Notes: generated by a model not told the origin, from the sequence alone. A DNA stretch of 64,000 nt from Chlorokybus atmophyticus (GCA_009103225.1 RHPI01000638.1:743082-807081), one strand, 5' to 3'. Positions 44,901-57,604 are shown, counted from the first letter of the stretch. Made by a program: numbers and translations.

Positions 44901-47900
44901 AGAACGTGTTTTGTTGAATAGTACAGATCTGACCTGGTCTTGGTCTTGGGCTGTCAACCGCTGTAGGATACATGTGTACAGGGGCTTGACGTACGGCTGA
45001 AAGTCAAATGTGCTGGAGCCATCAACCCTTGGCCGAATGACTTTTACCAACTCACTGCACACGCGGAGAGCTTCTGCAGTAACTTTGTAGTACCGTTCAT
45101 TAACACATGCTAGCACAGGGCCTGACAGCGTCTGAACATAGGGCTGAAACACCTCAGGAGCATGTGATGCCATCAGTAGCCGCAAGAACAGCAAAGCCTC
45201 AATCTTCACATTCGAGTTGGACTGTTTGTCGGTTAGGGCCCGCTCAACGCCTGGCACGAGGGTAGGGACATTTTCGTCCAAGCTATTGGGCAGCACTTGT
45301 ACCAACTCCTTCAACAAGGAGAAGGCTCCGACCTGCTCCAAACAAGTGTTGATACAAAACTTGCAAAGCACTCAAGTTTGAATCGCTCAACCCTATCACC
45401 TTTGTTTTCAATGACTTTTCTTTCAACTGCCTGTTGATGGCCTTGACAATGTCTGGAACAGCGGCGCGAAGAAGATTGGCTGGGCTGCTGGCAGGTTCAG
45501 GACCTTCTGGCGATGTGTATACCCGCATGACTGACCCTGTTTGACGCAGCAAGTCGGAGAACGCAGCAAAGACATCGAGTTTGACGTTCTCTTCTCGTTC
45601 TCGGAAACGCGTCAACAATTCAGGACAAGCCTTGGCATAAACAGTGGGTAGCAGCTCTGGGCGCGACGTGATAACCGAGCCAAGGCATTTTGCAGCTGCC
45701 CTCCTGACCTGTTATGCCAAGCAGGCAGCTGTGAGTGATTATGTCAGTCATTTGCATCTATACACTTAATCTGTGCCCATGTGCAGTGCGTTCTGAAGTG
45801 CACATGAACGCACTGCACAAGGCAGTCATGCAACCATCAGTTGGTCTGGTGTGGCAAAGACTGGACGAAGCATACCTTCCAACTTATGTCCTCGTCGTCG
45901 CTGTACTCCTCTCCGCTTTCTTCGTCCTCATCGGCCTCATCTTCTCCACTTGCATTGCCATCTTCCTCCATGTCGTCCGTGAAGTTTGGGTCATATTTGA
46001 TGTACTCCAAGCAGACATCTAGAATGAGAGGGCAGGAGTCTGTAACTTCCCGCGGACATCTCTGTATGAAAGACTCGAGTGCCTGCGGAAAGGTTATAAC
46101 CATGAAGTGGGCTGAACAACAGCCACAAGTGACAACCCTGACAAAGCTGTCGGGTCAGGAGAGAGCCTAACTATGCGCATGCGTATGTGCGTGCAATGCA
46201 CTGTGAAGGCCCACCTGCAGGCTGTTCTCCCTAAGCTCATCATCGTTTTCTGAAGCATTCCTGCAGTATGACAGCAGGATAGGAACGACGTCCTTCAGAT
46301 GCCGTCCAAAGCGATATCCCACAGATCGGCTGCAAAGCGTTGATAGCAACTAGCTCAACAACACAACCAACAGCATGCAAGTGCGGTGTGCCAAGCAGTG
46401 GTGGTGTTTGCTACGCAGCCCCAAGTTTGGCTACATATCAGAGCGAGAATAAGAGGCAGCACCTGAGGGCACCCACAGTTTGTATGTATGTCCGTATGAG
46501 ATCTGGCTTCATATCCTCCTGCTGCAGTTTCTGAATAACTGCCATGCTCACAGTCAGCAAGACAGAGTCTGTCATGCTGGCAACCAAGACACCTGCACAT
46601 CAGGAAAACAAATTTAAGAAGATGGGCACAACCACATACGGCAAGTGAAAAGGATGAGAATGAAGAGGTCCTCCACGAACCTACACACTGGATGGTGCGT
46701 TTGCGAATGCCAGCTCGCGTTGAGTCCAGCTGTGGAAGCAGCGCATCTCGCAACCGTTCGTGTTCAGGTATGAGCAGCGGACCGAAGCGCTGTAACTCTT
46801 CTTGTAGTATGTCCAAACATTCGCTTCGCACTTCTGGACTGACATCCTGTCGCCAAGCTCGTCAGTATGTCATACGCAAAAGGCAGGCAGACATTCTTCA
46901 AGAGAAGCAATACTCGCAGGCACAAGCAAAAGTCAGCACTCGTGTGCAATGTTAGGCCAAAAAAAAGAAAACATGTGCTGACTTGACTCTTATTACATAC
47001 CGGAGAGCTAATGCCATCAAGCAAACGAGGTGTCAAAACTTTGACGGTTGCGGTCGCAATGGCTCCAAATGGTGCCTCTGAAACAACTGTCTTCAGGCCA
47101 ATACTAGCAATGTCACGCTGTTGCTCCTTGCCACGCAAGAGCTTCTGACAAAGCGTTTCTACAATGTTCACCACACGAGCCTCGTTGACCTTCTTCACCA
47201 GTGGCGCCAGACTGCGCGAGCAATCTATTAGCCATGCAACCCGATACCTATCAGCACGTTCCTGTCTTGCTACAAGCTCCATAATACACAGGCCGTTTAC
47301 AAGCATGGGTCAACTGGAAGCAATTGTGTACATGTCGCAGACCAGAAGCTGAATGTTGCAAGTGCAGCGAATCAATTTGCACGGTTGTACACGTAATACG
47401 GCTTATGCTACTGTTGCTGTCTGACTGAGTTGGCTACAAAACACTGCGCTGGTCAATCTCAGTGATTGCGTGTGGTGCTTCACAGCTGACAAATAGCAGT
47501 CACCGCTGCTTACCACTTCACAGCGAGGCCTGCTATGTCACCGGAAGCATCTTCCAGCTGCTGTAAAACGACTTGGCAGATTTTTTGCTCTGTGTCTGCG
47601 TCTGCTTTGAACTCGGCCTTGCTAAGCTCATTGAGCAGATCTGATGTGGCCATGTACCGGTAATCCTTGTCCTTTGAGGCAATCTGCAATGGCATGCAGA
47701 TTAAGACACAGATGAACGACATGCAGGCCAGCATGCATGCAAATATGCGTGTTCTAAATGCACAACTGCATGGCTTCCTGCAGGGCAGGGCTAGGGACAC
47801 TGGCACAGAAGATTGACTTGAAGCAATTGACGTGCTGCATGCATGCTACCTTCCCATTAGCATGCAGGTAGCTGAGCTTAGGGTTGCTATGCATATCAGC

Positions 47901-47983
47901 CAGGTTAAATACAAATTGCCGCCTAGCTTTCCCAACAGCAAACCCACCTTCTCAAGAATCAAACTGACTGTTGCGCTCGCCAT
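41987..47983 (-). CDS. CAND1: Cullin-associated NEDD8-dissociated protein 1 (CAND1)
   Basis: CAND1 is a HEAT-repeat solenoid that binds cullins and exchanges F-box adaptors of SCF ubiquitin ligases. The ATG at 47983 opens exon 1 (47983-47948, [12 protein letters not shown]); exon 2 (47683-47514) has [18 protein letters not shown]. In order follow [20 protein letters not shown] (~47150), [19 protein letters not shown] (~46820), [20 protein letters not shown] (~46540), [19 protein letters not shown] (~46075), the acidic loop [13 protein letters not shown] (~45890), [20 protein letters not shown] (~45600), [20 protein letters not shown] (~45310), many HEAT exons, and the C-terminal [19 protein letters not shown], stop at 41987-41989. 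Motif order and the acidic loop match CAND1 and separate it from importins. Expected length is ~1230 aa; not every exon border was checked. Confidence 0.92.
45780..45819. repeat. Inverted repeat in a CAND1 intron
   Basis: Two 14-base arms (the first including GTGCAGTGCGTTC, the second GAACGCACTGCAC) are exact complements with about 12 bases between them. The pair lies in the intron upstream of the acidic-loop exon. Confidence 0.7.
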
Positions 47984-48263
47984 GGTTGTTGACCAGACAG
48001 CCTTAACACTGTGCTGATCCTAGCAGACGAGCAGGCACAACGGAGGGCACTTTAGCTGTGTCCAAGCAGCCAGAACATGACAAGGCGCACGCTACGCGCA
48101 CCCACAGGCCCAACTAGCTGGGCCACCACCGCAAACCCGCCGCCGCCACCGCCAGCCAACTAAACGCATTGGTAGCAGCACAGTGCCCAAGTTTAGGGTT
48201 TGGAAAATTTCGTGCTGCATTCATGCAGTGACGCTCGGTGAGCTTGCGGTCGTTGCAGGCGGC
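47984..48263. promoter_or_regulatory. Bidirectional promoter region of CAND1 and the TMX-like gene
   Basis: Only 280 bp separate the two divergent start codons. The middle contains GCCGCCGCCACCGCC and no clear TATA box. A shared CpG-type promoter is inferred from geometry alone. Confidence 0.5.
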
Positions 48264-49651
48264 ATGGCTGGCGGCGTGTTGGCGCTGGGCGTCATCGTCT
48301 TAGCTCTCCTGTGCGTTGTTGCTGCGGAGGTGCACCATGACGACGCCGAGGCGGCTGTGGTCGTGCAGCTCACCGCCGACAACTGGGATAGCAGCATGAA
48401 GCAAGGGGACTGGCTTGTCGAGGTATACTCCTCATCAATGTGCTTGCGTGCAGTGCAACACTGCACGCAAGCACGCACGCTGCAAGTATTCAACAGGGAA
48501 TGTCAAACGTAATCAATACCAATGCCGTTCGCTCTCTTACTAGCGCAGAGCTGACACAGTGGCATACTGGCGTCCGATCATGCTGAATGTACGCTCGTTT
48601 TCACAATGACATTGCAACTGTAGTCTCTTTCACACTAGTCTGTGTGCAGCTGGTTGCTCCAATACTTGGATCTGTCATCGACCAGTGTCCATGCTTTCAA
48701 TGTTGCTACGATCCTCAGCATGCATGCAGCGCTGTCAAGCGGCAACAGTTGCGTCTATGAATGAACAGGTGTATGCTCCATGGTGCGGAGCATGCCAGCA
48801 ACTAGCGCCTACGTGGCACGCTCTACCAAGGCATCTCCAAGGGCACAACATCCTCGTTGGAAAGGTGTGCATTTCATCACAATGACACGGCGTTGGTTGC
48901 GCTCGCAGCTTCCCTCTGGTCAACACTTCATTCTTGACAGTATTGGTACCATTCTTGTCATCTACTGTGCCAAGGAGTGCCTGTGGCCTTCATGCGTAGT
49001 GTTGGTAACAGGTTGACGGGACCGAGGAGAAAAGTCTGGCAGGGCGTTTGCACATAAAAGCATACCCAACCATCCTGCTCTTTAAGAACGGCAAGGCGTA
49101 TGAGTATACTGGCAGCAGAAGTATGCAAGATTTGGTGCATTTTGCAGATACAGGTATGTATGCAGTACTGAGCCTATGCCTGCTTTGCTGGATGGCAAGC
49201 TCCACGTGCATTGCATTGCAGAACGGTGCAACACTTAAACATGCCTTTGGTTTGTGTACTGGTCATTACTCCAACTTGTCCTAGCTGCTTGGCGAATGTG
49301 CTTTTCCAATCCAGTGCTGATGCAACCCAACAACAATGCGGATGGTGCTGTGTTCACAGCCACCAACGACAGGTTGATGATCATTGCCAACACTCATTGC
49401 TTGCAGGTTTCAAAAGCGTGGCACCGAAGCCCTTTTGGGCAGATCCCAACTCTTTGGTGGGGCGTGCATTATTCTTGCTGCTGCGATTGCCGGACATGAC
49501 GCGTGCAGCCTACAAGGGTCTGCTGGCCAGCGGCTTCTCTCACGGCGCCATTGTAGGTTTGATCATCCTGGTTCCCGCTGCTTGCGGCTTGCTGTTCATC
49601 GTGTTCATCGATGTGGTCTGGGGTAGACGCAGAGATGACAAATGGGAGTAG
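48264..49651 (+). CDS. TMX: Thioredoxin-related transmembrane protein (TMX/PDI-like), 4 exons, 213 aa
   Basis: This should be an ER membrane thiol oxidoreductase acting on disulfides in the lumen. Exons 48264-48422, 48769-48864, 49012-49153, 49407-49651 total 642 nt in frame. The start gives a strong signal peptide (MAGGVLALGVIVLALLCVVA). The thioredoxin fold has VYAPWCGACQQLAP with the CGAC active site at ~59-62, and IKAYPTILLF with the cis-Pro at ~104. After the domain comes a single transmembrane helix (~178-204, GAIVGLIILVPAACGLLFI) and a short basic tail ending DDKWE, without a KDEL signal. Length and type I topology fit TMX proteins rather than soluble PDI. Intron 1 contains a perfect 16-bp hairpin. 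Confidence 0.92.
48440..48474. repeat. Perfect 16-bp hairpin in TMX intron 1
   Basis: Arms 48440-48455 and 48459-48474 are exact inverted complements around the loop CAA. It lies 17 bases after the donor site. Confidence 0.9.
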
Positions 49652-50553
49652 GTATGTGTGAATGTGGGCTTGTGCTGCATGTGTCACAGTACATATTTTT
49701 GGTAGTTTAGAGAATGTACATAGTGTACACTGATTGGACAATGCTTCTGTCGCGCTGTATCTGGCAACAGCGTTTGTCTGTTTGTCAGCAAGTAGTAAAT
49801 AAGGACACGTCTAAACTGTAACAGGTTTTAAAATCTCTATGTGCATGTCGCGACCTGTGTCTGTGTGCCATATTGCAAGATTTATATCAGTGGCCACATA
49901 AGGCGATAGATAGGTCGCCGACTCTCGGACACCAGTCAGAATGTGGGCAGTCATCTCTCTTGCCATAGATGCATCAAAGGTGACAATCGCTTTCCAATTA
50001 CAAATTGACTACCAACACACAGCTGGCGGCCTTTGAAGTGGCTGGTGCATTGCAACTGCTGCCTGGTATACTGTGTCTTATTGGTACACCAGACTGCCTT
50101 ACGCTTGTTAGTCCAGCGCTGCAATCACCTCGCAATAACAGTGCAGGTATGCGGCCAACCACTACCCAAGCAGCGCGCGCGGCTGCTGAGCCAATCGCAA
50201 TACCGACTCATGTAGTAACCAAAACATTGCTCTGGAGCCGCTTCAAAGCCCCTCGCCAGCTGCGTCTCTCATCCTAGCGACGCCTGTGCGCTTCAATTCA
50301 CATTAACGCATAGACATCCATACTGGCTATGCGTTCATTGATCACTTGAAAGTCTCGAGATGATCTTACATTGCAACCGCTCTATAAACTTGTGTCGCAA
50401 GCCACTGGCTGAGCGCTGGATCACTCGCATATGCTATGAGTTGTCTGAGAGAGTTGATACTGAGAGCAGCAACATACTCTGCAATGTGCAGTAACACAAT
50501 ATCAATAGACTGTTGATGTTCTGTTGTGTTTTGCAGCATGGGTGTGCGTGTCT
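49652..50553. other. Convergent intergenic region, no gene seen
   Basis: This lies between the TMX-like gene (+) and acetyltransferase copy A (-). No conserved frame was found. It contains the two 3' UTRs. Confidence 0.5.
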
Positions 50554-52823
50554 CTAACAGCTGGGCAGCCCAGTCAATTGTGACTGCATTGACTTGCTTT
50601 TGGGCTTGCTGTCAACCCAGTGACACAAACCGTCCTGCACAAACCCCTGCACGAATATGCATCAGCAATCCACTGCTGTTAGTACATTTTTCTACCTCCC
50701 AAAGCATCAATTCTGCAGCGCAGGCAGGCTTCTTACCAGTTGCATGAACATCTTGCGTGAGGCGTTGTTGCTAATGTCGACCCACACATACGGCGTCATG
50801 CCACTGGCGAGTTGCGCCTCCGCGAGTGCCACGACCGCTGCTTTCGCCAGACCTTTTCTCCTGTACTCCTGTGCACATCAAGCAAGTCATCAGTAGCTCC
50901 ATGGAAAGACCCCATGCAACAAAAACAGTGGCATCGCTTGCTGTACCATATACAGCATCCATGCATTCACACATGCACACGTGTGCATGCACACGTGTGC
51001 GTGCGCACGCGCGCACATGGTTGGCATATGTGTGACATGCGGGGCTGACCTCCAGCGTGTGGACCATGCCAAGGGCGCCATATGCGTACGTGAGTGCCCA
51101 TGCCACTAGCGGCTGATTGAAGTCATACTCCCCATCTGCGGGCGCACAAACGCGTATGTTACTCATAGATTAGCAGTTGACAAGCCAACAAGCCACCTTG
51201 CTTCTCTCACCATTGCTGCACCGCACGCCAACAGAAGGTAGCGCCTTGATGAGTTGGCGCTGGTATGTTGGGTCCTTGCCATACGGCCAGTGGTGGGCGA
51301 CCTGCACAACATATTGATCAGCTGCAGCTTGAACTTAGCATGAGTTAAAATAAATTGGAGCCAATGGTGTTGTTACCAACTCTGCATCTTCTTCTCTTAG
51401 TGGCCCGAGCGCAAAGCCACTTTCTGGTAGCGAACCCGTCAGGACACTTGCATCTTGCAGCATGAGCCTGTCATTCGGGTACACCTACCAAGCGTTACGC
51501 AACAAACATTGTGGACGCAATACTCGGCAGTGGCAGCAAGCACATGCACCGGACCTGTCATACGCAACAAGGTCTCTAGTTATGTTACTTATATTGTCTT
51601 TTTCTTGATGTTGAGTCAGCTATGTTGTTTACTGATGACTTGAGTTTGATGAAGCGCTAGACACACATACGGACAACGCACGGGGAGACACACTGCGCAC
51701 GTGTGCCCACACGTGCAAGGACACGCACGGACGCACGCATGCACACATGCACACGCTCGCTCAGGTTCGCACACAACCATTTCACTCACCATTACGTCCG
51801 TCCCTGCAGCTTGACGCAGCAACTCCACATGCCTGTCTTCAAACGCGCCTGCATTTGCACACCAGTCGTACACTTACTGCCACTAACTTCATGCTTACAA
51901 CTGCAAACTAGCCACAACAACCACATGCAAACCCAAATGTACCTATCGACAGGTACAACGACTTGAACAACTCATCGGTGAAGGCGCTGGCAGCCGCCTC
52001 GCGGTGGATGGCATAGAAATAGCAGGAGACGGCGTTGCCGTCGGTGTCATCATCATTGTTGTCGGCGTTGTTGTTGGAGGAAGAGGAGGTGTTCTCCTCT
52101 TTGGGTTCGTGGCGTCTGAGCCAGAAGAATGCTGCGGGATAGAGCAGCCTGCGCAGTAAGTCAGACTGCAGCAGCATGTTGGCCACACCAATCGCATGCC
52201 TACATTCGTGCACGCTGTGAATGATGGCATACTTAGTGCGCATAGCAATAGCTTGCCGGGATTTCCATGATAGCCACACATTATGCAATCACCATCACTA
52301 TGCACACACGATGTGTGTGTAGTGGCCATTGCTGATGTGCCATGCGCATGGCTGCAATTAAGCTTCTATGTACACCCATCATGAGGTATTTAAGCAAGAA
52401 TAACAAACCAGTTGTGTGTGTGCGCGTGCGCGTGGATGCGTGTGCGCAGGCGTGCGCGTGCTTGTGTGTGCGTGCGTGCGCATATGTACGCTCACACCTG
52501 TCAACATAGAACTCGTATCCATCCGCGAGGCTTGCGCGTTCGGGGTCAGGACTTAGCCACGCGCGGAGGCAGGATGCCACTTTCAGCCCGCTGCCATCGC
52601 GCTCCAAGCGCGTATCATCCAGGTACTGTTGGACGCCACGCTCGCTGTCTTTCACGGGCGGCAACGGCGGCGGGGCCAGATGCAGGCTGTGAGTTGGGTT
52701 GGTGTGGGTGGTGTTGCTGTTGCGGGAGTGTTTAGGCGGGTTCACTTGCGCTGCATTCGCGCGCTCGATCGCGTGCGCGAGGGGGAGAAGACAAGCCAAA
52801 TCTCCGCGCTCGATGCGGATCAT
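50554..52823 (-). CDS. GNAT-fold acetyltransferase, GLYAT/FR47-like, copy A, 8 exons, 366 aa
   Basis: This is probably an acyl-CoA-dependent N-acyltransferase; substrate unknown. Exons 52823-52498, 52148-51943, 51848-51790, 51484-51377, 51301-51211, 51135-51050, 50868-50737, 50646-50554 total 1101 nt with consistent phases. The N-terminal half has MIRIERGDLACLLPLAHAIE, YLDDTRLERDGSGLKVASCL, an Asn/Asp/Ser-rich insert in exon 2, and ESGFALGPLREEDAELV. The C-terminal half is the FR47-like GNAT domain: PLVAWALTYAYGALGMVHTL, EEYRRKGLAKAAVVALAEAQ (acetyl-CoA loop RRKGLA), PYVWVDISNNASRKMFMQL, GFVQDGLCHWVD. The ATG is shared with copy B and is preceded by unlike sequence in the two copies; an upstream exon cannot be excluded. 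It is a tandem paralogue of the gene at 58484-60680. Confidence 0.88.
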
Positions 52824-52849
52824 CGTGCGAATTGTCAGTTGACCTGATA

Positions 52850-53750
52850 TACAGTTCTGTCGTTATCCCTGTCCAAGTAAGGCAACCGCTGCAGCAATAG
52901 GTGCTGCAGCAGTTTTGTGTATGCTGGCGTGCGCATGTGTGCATGTGTACAAAAGAACGTCGAGGGTGTTGACTGCGTGCAGCGCATGGCATATACCAAC
53001 ACACAACATGCATGACATGCATTACAAGCGCATGGCATACAACACCACTCAGTCAATAGGACACCACCGGGCTACTGTATGTACGTGTACAGGATCTCTG
53101 CCAATACGTGCTTACCATGCTAAGTTTGAATGCGCGCTTTTTCACTTCGTAGATTCAAGCCGTGACAAAACACGCACGCGCATTTACCCGTGTGCGTGTG
53201 TCTCTGTGAGGTGCAGTGGTCCACACCAGCAACGCCCTACATGCATGCCAACTGAGGATGGGCGCAGATGTATGTAAAAAAACCTATCATCTCAATCCCA
53301 TAACCATACACAATATACCCAACAAGTGTGGTTGCCACCCTTGACGGCAGTCTAACAACCAGGTTGATGACTGACCCATGCTAGTGCAAGCTGCAGTGAC
53401 GACCTCTCCAAGTCCGTAGCATGGCTTGGACACCGTACCTGCAGGCACGCACTTGAAGGTGGTGGACAAGGCAGAAGAAGAGGAGAAGAGGAGAAGACGC
53501 AGGCGGTGGAGGAGGCAACGGAGGCGGCGGCGTGCATGCGTCGTTGCTTGGCAGGCGGCCTGTTTAGACAGTGGCAGTGTGTAGGCGTGAGCATCGACTA
53601 CGGACAGTCGATGCCTGTCGGCCAAGCACGTCGACGGTCGACCGGCACGGCCTACACCCGGTAGTGCCCCGCTGTGCATTATCGCTACCGCAGGCAGGCA
53701 TCGACTGTCGGTGCCATGCACGGTCGTCGATGCACTAAAAGAAAACATTG
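52850..53750. repeat. Upstream flank of acetyltransferase copy A, partly duplicated
   Basis: 53435-53740 is similar to 61130-61440 in the same orientation. Both have a purine-rich GAGGAG/GGAGGC tract, a CATCGAC block, GTCGACGGTCGACCG, and a final GCCATGCACGGTCGTCGA. The shared tract shows that the duplication unit extends beyond the coding exons into the 5' flank. 52850-53430 contains nothing recognised. Confidence 0.65.
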
Positions 53751-56700
53751 AAGGATTACATAGTAACCTAGTATGACACGGTCACCCACTTTCTAGTAAG
53801 ACCCAAACACGCTTTTGTCTTGTGTTGTATTTGCTTGCTGTGCACTAGCTCCGTTCAACTGTGTTTACTCGGTGCACGTGCGCACAGTTGTGTTTGGGCG
53901 CATACGTGCATGTGTGTAAGAAAACAAGTGTGTCGAGCAGATTTAATTGTCACTCTATGCACACATGAGTGCATGCTCGAGTGCGCACATGCACCCACCG
54001 CACCTTACTTGCACAAGCATCCATATGGGTACATGCACGTTAGTACAATCAAATGCTTATGTGCGCACATACACGGTCGCATTGCGCGCACGCACGGAAA
54101 AGGATGAGGGACGCATACATAACGCACTGCATGGCGCAACTGCTCATTGGCGCTGGTCAGCTGGCTCACTGCTTTTGCTTGTCTTGTTGTTTTGGATGTT
54201 GTTGCAATTGTTAGCGGTGCCCTCTACATCATTGCTGCTGTTGTGCAATGTTTCGACACGTGTTAGGTGTGGCGGTGCTTGTTGCATTGTTTAACCGCAT
54301 CTACATATGTGCCAGAGCTAGTGCAACGCACACAACTGTATACTATGAATGACAAAATTTGCACACCCCACGCGTATGCGCATATGCGTATACATATGAT
54401 GCGAGCAGACACGCACTCAGTCGGTTGCATGCCCTCGGGGAAAATATAATGGCACAGTACTTGAAACTCGAAAGATTGTGTTTGTAAACTCCAGCGGCAG
54501 CAGCAAAAACGCGCACGTGGTTTATTGCAAAAACACACTGCCGCACTTATGATTATACCCCAACTGCTGCTGTTATCATCACTTGCTTACTACCGAGCCA
54601 AAGCAGGCAACCCCTTCACTCTCTTCCATACGGATTTTGCACAAATCTACAAACACATCAACAGGTGAGTCCGACTCACCGAGTCGGTGCGCAATTCAGA
54701 TGCATACTACGGGGGTTATGGTTTGGTTCACTGATCAAGTTGCAGAGTCGTTATAGCCGTTATTTGAAGCATGCAAGTGCATCAATGCCAACAACCCGCT
54801 CATGCTGAACGGGCTTGCAGCGGTGTATGCCTTATGTAGACACGTCATACCGTTGTTGTGCACATGTGGGAAAATTCGTGTTTATTTGCGATGAGAGCAA
54901 CGAAATGCGCGTTTTGTGCAGTGATGTTGTTCGCGTTGAACCGACCAACGCGACGGTCGGTTGCGCCACTTGTGGCGTACCCCGTACACGATGGTGTACG
55001 CAAAATTATAATAGTGGTTGTCATGTTATAGCTGGTGCTCGGACTGGTACTCGTGCATTGGAAGGCGAAGCACGATATGTGTGTCTCTCTCACCTCCCTC
55101 CATGTATGTCCAATGTTACGTGTGTGCATGCGGAGTACAAGCTAGTGCGTGCGCATTATTGCACCGCGGACGAGTTTTGCCAATGTGTGAGAGTGTATGC
55201 CAGCGTGCGTGCAAGTGGGTCCGTGGGTACTATTTCAATGAGGAGTGTTGGCCTCCATGCGTGCGTGTGCGTTAGATGCATATACATGTGTATGCTCGCT
55301 TGTATGTGCGAGCACTGTGGCACGCATGTGGGATGCGTGGGTACGTGTCGGTTTATAGTAGTGCGGGCGGGTGCTACCGGCGTTCGTGTGCGCATGTGTG
55401 CCGTTGTGCCCGCGACTCAATAGCTTCACTGGTTGCCTTGTGTACGTGGACACAACAATGCTGTTACATGCATACACGCTCACAGTGCTGTCACATTGTG
55501 CAACATGCAGCTGCAGTGCGAGCGCGTACTGAACTAGCTGCGATGATTTGCAATGTGTATAAACGACTCTTTGCAGAGTTCACTTCGCGGTAGGCCAACC
55601 CCGCAACAACTATGACTCGAGAACTTTGCACGTACACCGTCGCTCAATTGCATGATGCCAAAGTATAGATACTGAGTTGGGCTTAGACTGGCAGTGGCAC
55701 TGACCCGAGAACCCATACAACATATGCGTCGACGATGTGCAACTTGCACATGAGTTGAACTCATGCTTTAAGAACTATGGATTCGACTATCATGCCGTAC
55801 ACTCATCTACTTGCTACGGTGAGCTACCAACAACAAAGGTATGTATGTTAACGACACTCTTCGTGTTGTGCGTCCAGCCGTCACGCTCCTTGTCACACTG
55901 ACTAGGCCAATGTCTTGCAACAACAACAGGTTGCATCCACCTAGTGGTTTAGGCGTGTATGCGCACACATGTGTCTGCGTGCATGAGCATGCACATGAGG
56001 TTGACCTTGGGGGCGTTTGCAGTGCAAACAAGGGCGCACACATTGCAATGGCACAACACACCCGCTGGTGGAAGTCCACGGCATCGCCGTGGACTTCCAC
56101 GCTGTGCGAAGCGCAGGCCACGCAGCAAATGCGTGCGCTCGTTCAAGTTGGTTCAACATGCTCAACTCAAAGGGTGCCTGTGCGTGATGAAAAGGGGAAG
56201 AGCACGAGCCCTCACCTAATGCGCAATGCAAAGGCCCCAACATGCATACATGATACCACCGTCAGTACAGCATGTATACACCGTGAGGTATGCTCTACGT
56301 ACACATGCACGGGGATATAAACACACGCGCATGACGCCGAGTCTCGCCCACATGCTCGCATGTAGGCACATGTCTCCAATACAGCATATGTTGCGCGTCA
56401 AGTGAAAAATGTGACAACATCATCATTGTGCGCAGCGCCTCTGTTAGGCGGGTATGCGGTTTCAAACCAACAAGTTGTTGGCTAGATAGATTATGCTCTC
56501 ACAGTCATTGCATGTTGTGTTGTCGTGTTGTTTGTTGTCAACACGCTCTTCCCCCATTGCTTTGGGAGGGCAGAGTACTGCGCGCATGTGCACCATGTTG
56601 TGTGCGTGTGCGCAGCTGTGTGCTAGTTGATGTTGCCTTCTGTTGACCGTGGAGCACACACATGCGAATGTGCATATGTAACAAGCCTACTTGTGATATG

Positions 56701-56805
56701 TCGCTTACAACATGACGGATCAATGGGTAACTTTTGGACTGACCGGATGCCATCGCCTGAGGACGCTTGAAGCGCGCGCCAAGTCCAGCACTCCGTTTGT
56801 TAAAC
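53751..56805. other. Repeat-rich region with decayed, Cys-rich open frames
   Basis: No intact gene was recognised. A possible exon ends at ~54663 (FTLFHTDFAQIYKHINR before GTGAGT). Frames at ~54766-55130 (including LMLNGLAAVYALCRHVIPLL, then VGCATCGVPRTRW in another frame) look like remnants of a coding sequence rich in Cys. They are broken by shifts and of unknown family. A perfect hairpin sits at 56068-56100. The rest is CA/TG-rich sequence. Confidence 0.35.
56068..56100. repeat. Perfect 15-bp hairpin, 3-base loop
   Basis: Arms 56068-56082 and 56086-56100 are exact inverted complements around ATC. It lies outside recognised genes. Confidence 0.9.
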
Positions 56806-56807
56806 AG

Positions 56808-56808
<1 letters not shown>

Positions 56809-56843
<35 letters not shown>

Positions 56844-56845
56844 AC

Positions 56846-56897
<52 letters not shown>

Positions 56898-56915
56898 GCA
56901 CGCACGCACACACAC
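56809..56915. repeat. (CA)n microsatellite with CG interruptions
   Basis: About 100 bases of CA repeats are interrupted by CACG units. This is alternating purine-pyrimidine sequence with Z-DNA potential. Confidence 0.95.
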
Positions 56916-57604
56916 TGCTGACAGAGGTCGAGGGTGTAGCGGGAGTGCGCGCATACTGCCCTCTCACGATGAGGCCCACACGCGCCTAATTGTTGTTGCA
57001 CTGGTTGTTGCATGTGGGGCTGGGGGGGCGAATATGTGGTGAACAGCGAAGGGGACTCTCAAGCGACCAACCTTGTGAATGAGTGACGCAGCAGCAGCAG
57101 CAGCAACTTGCATGCATTTCCATGGCAGCAGGCATGGAAAGCCTTGCTGCTGTTGTCAATCACATTGATAGTGATACAACATTCCGTCAACGCACTGGTG
57201 TTGAGGAGGTACACTCCCATCCAACCAGGCGCTTTCTTGGCTGCATTCACTCAAATTGTTGCGCACTGCGCCAGCTAGAAAATGTTCAGCTTCACAGACA
57301 GACTTAATGGTTTCATCGGCCATGCCTAAGATTGGATGCGACTCACGACATCAATAAGAAATGTCAACCCTGTCTCATAATTCGTTTTGCCAACCTCGCG
57401 ACCATGTGGCTCTGTACAACCGGACAACGGTTGTGAATATGTGGCTATCAGGTTTGTTGTGTGGCATATGTTTGCGTATTGTTTTACAGCAGTAGGAACT
57501 CCAGCTTGTCCATCTGGTTAGGCAGCGCCGACATGTTATACCCGCTTAATCCTCTGCATGTCATAACATCATGTCATGTTCCACTCATGACAAGCAGTAG
57601 CCCC

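Noticed and set aside
45783-45820. tRNA- or snRNA-like fold near the CAND1 intron hairpin
   Set aside because: The arms form a simple inverted repeat; no cloverleaf, A/B boxes or T-loop consensus were seen.
41987-47983. Importin-beta family assignment for the HEAT-repeat gene
   Set aside because: The start ([16 protein letters not shown]), the acidic [13 protein letters not shown] loop and the FREREENVK segment are CAND1 signatures and are not found in importins.
56720-57042. Cys/Val- or His/Thr-repeat frames across the CA microsatellite
   Set aside because: These are translations of a dinucleotide repeat in its different frames, with no other coding signal.
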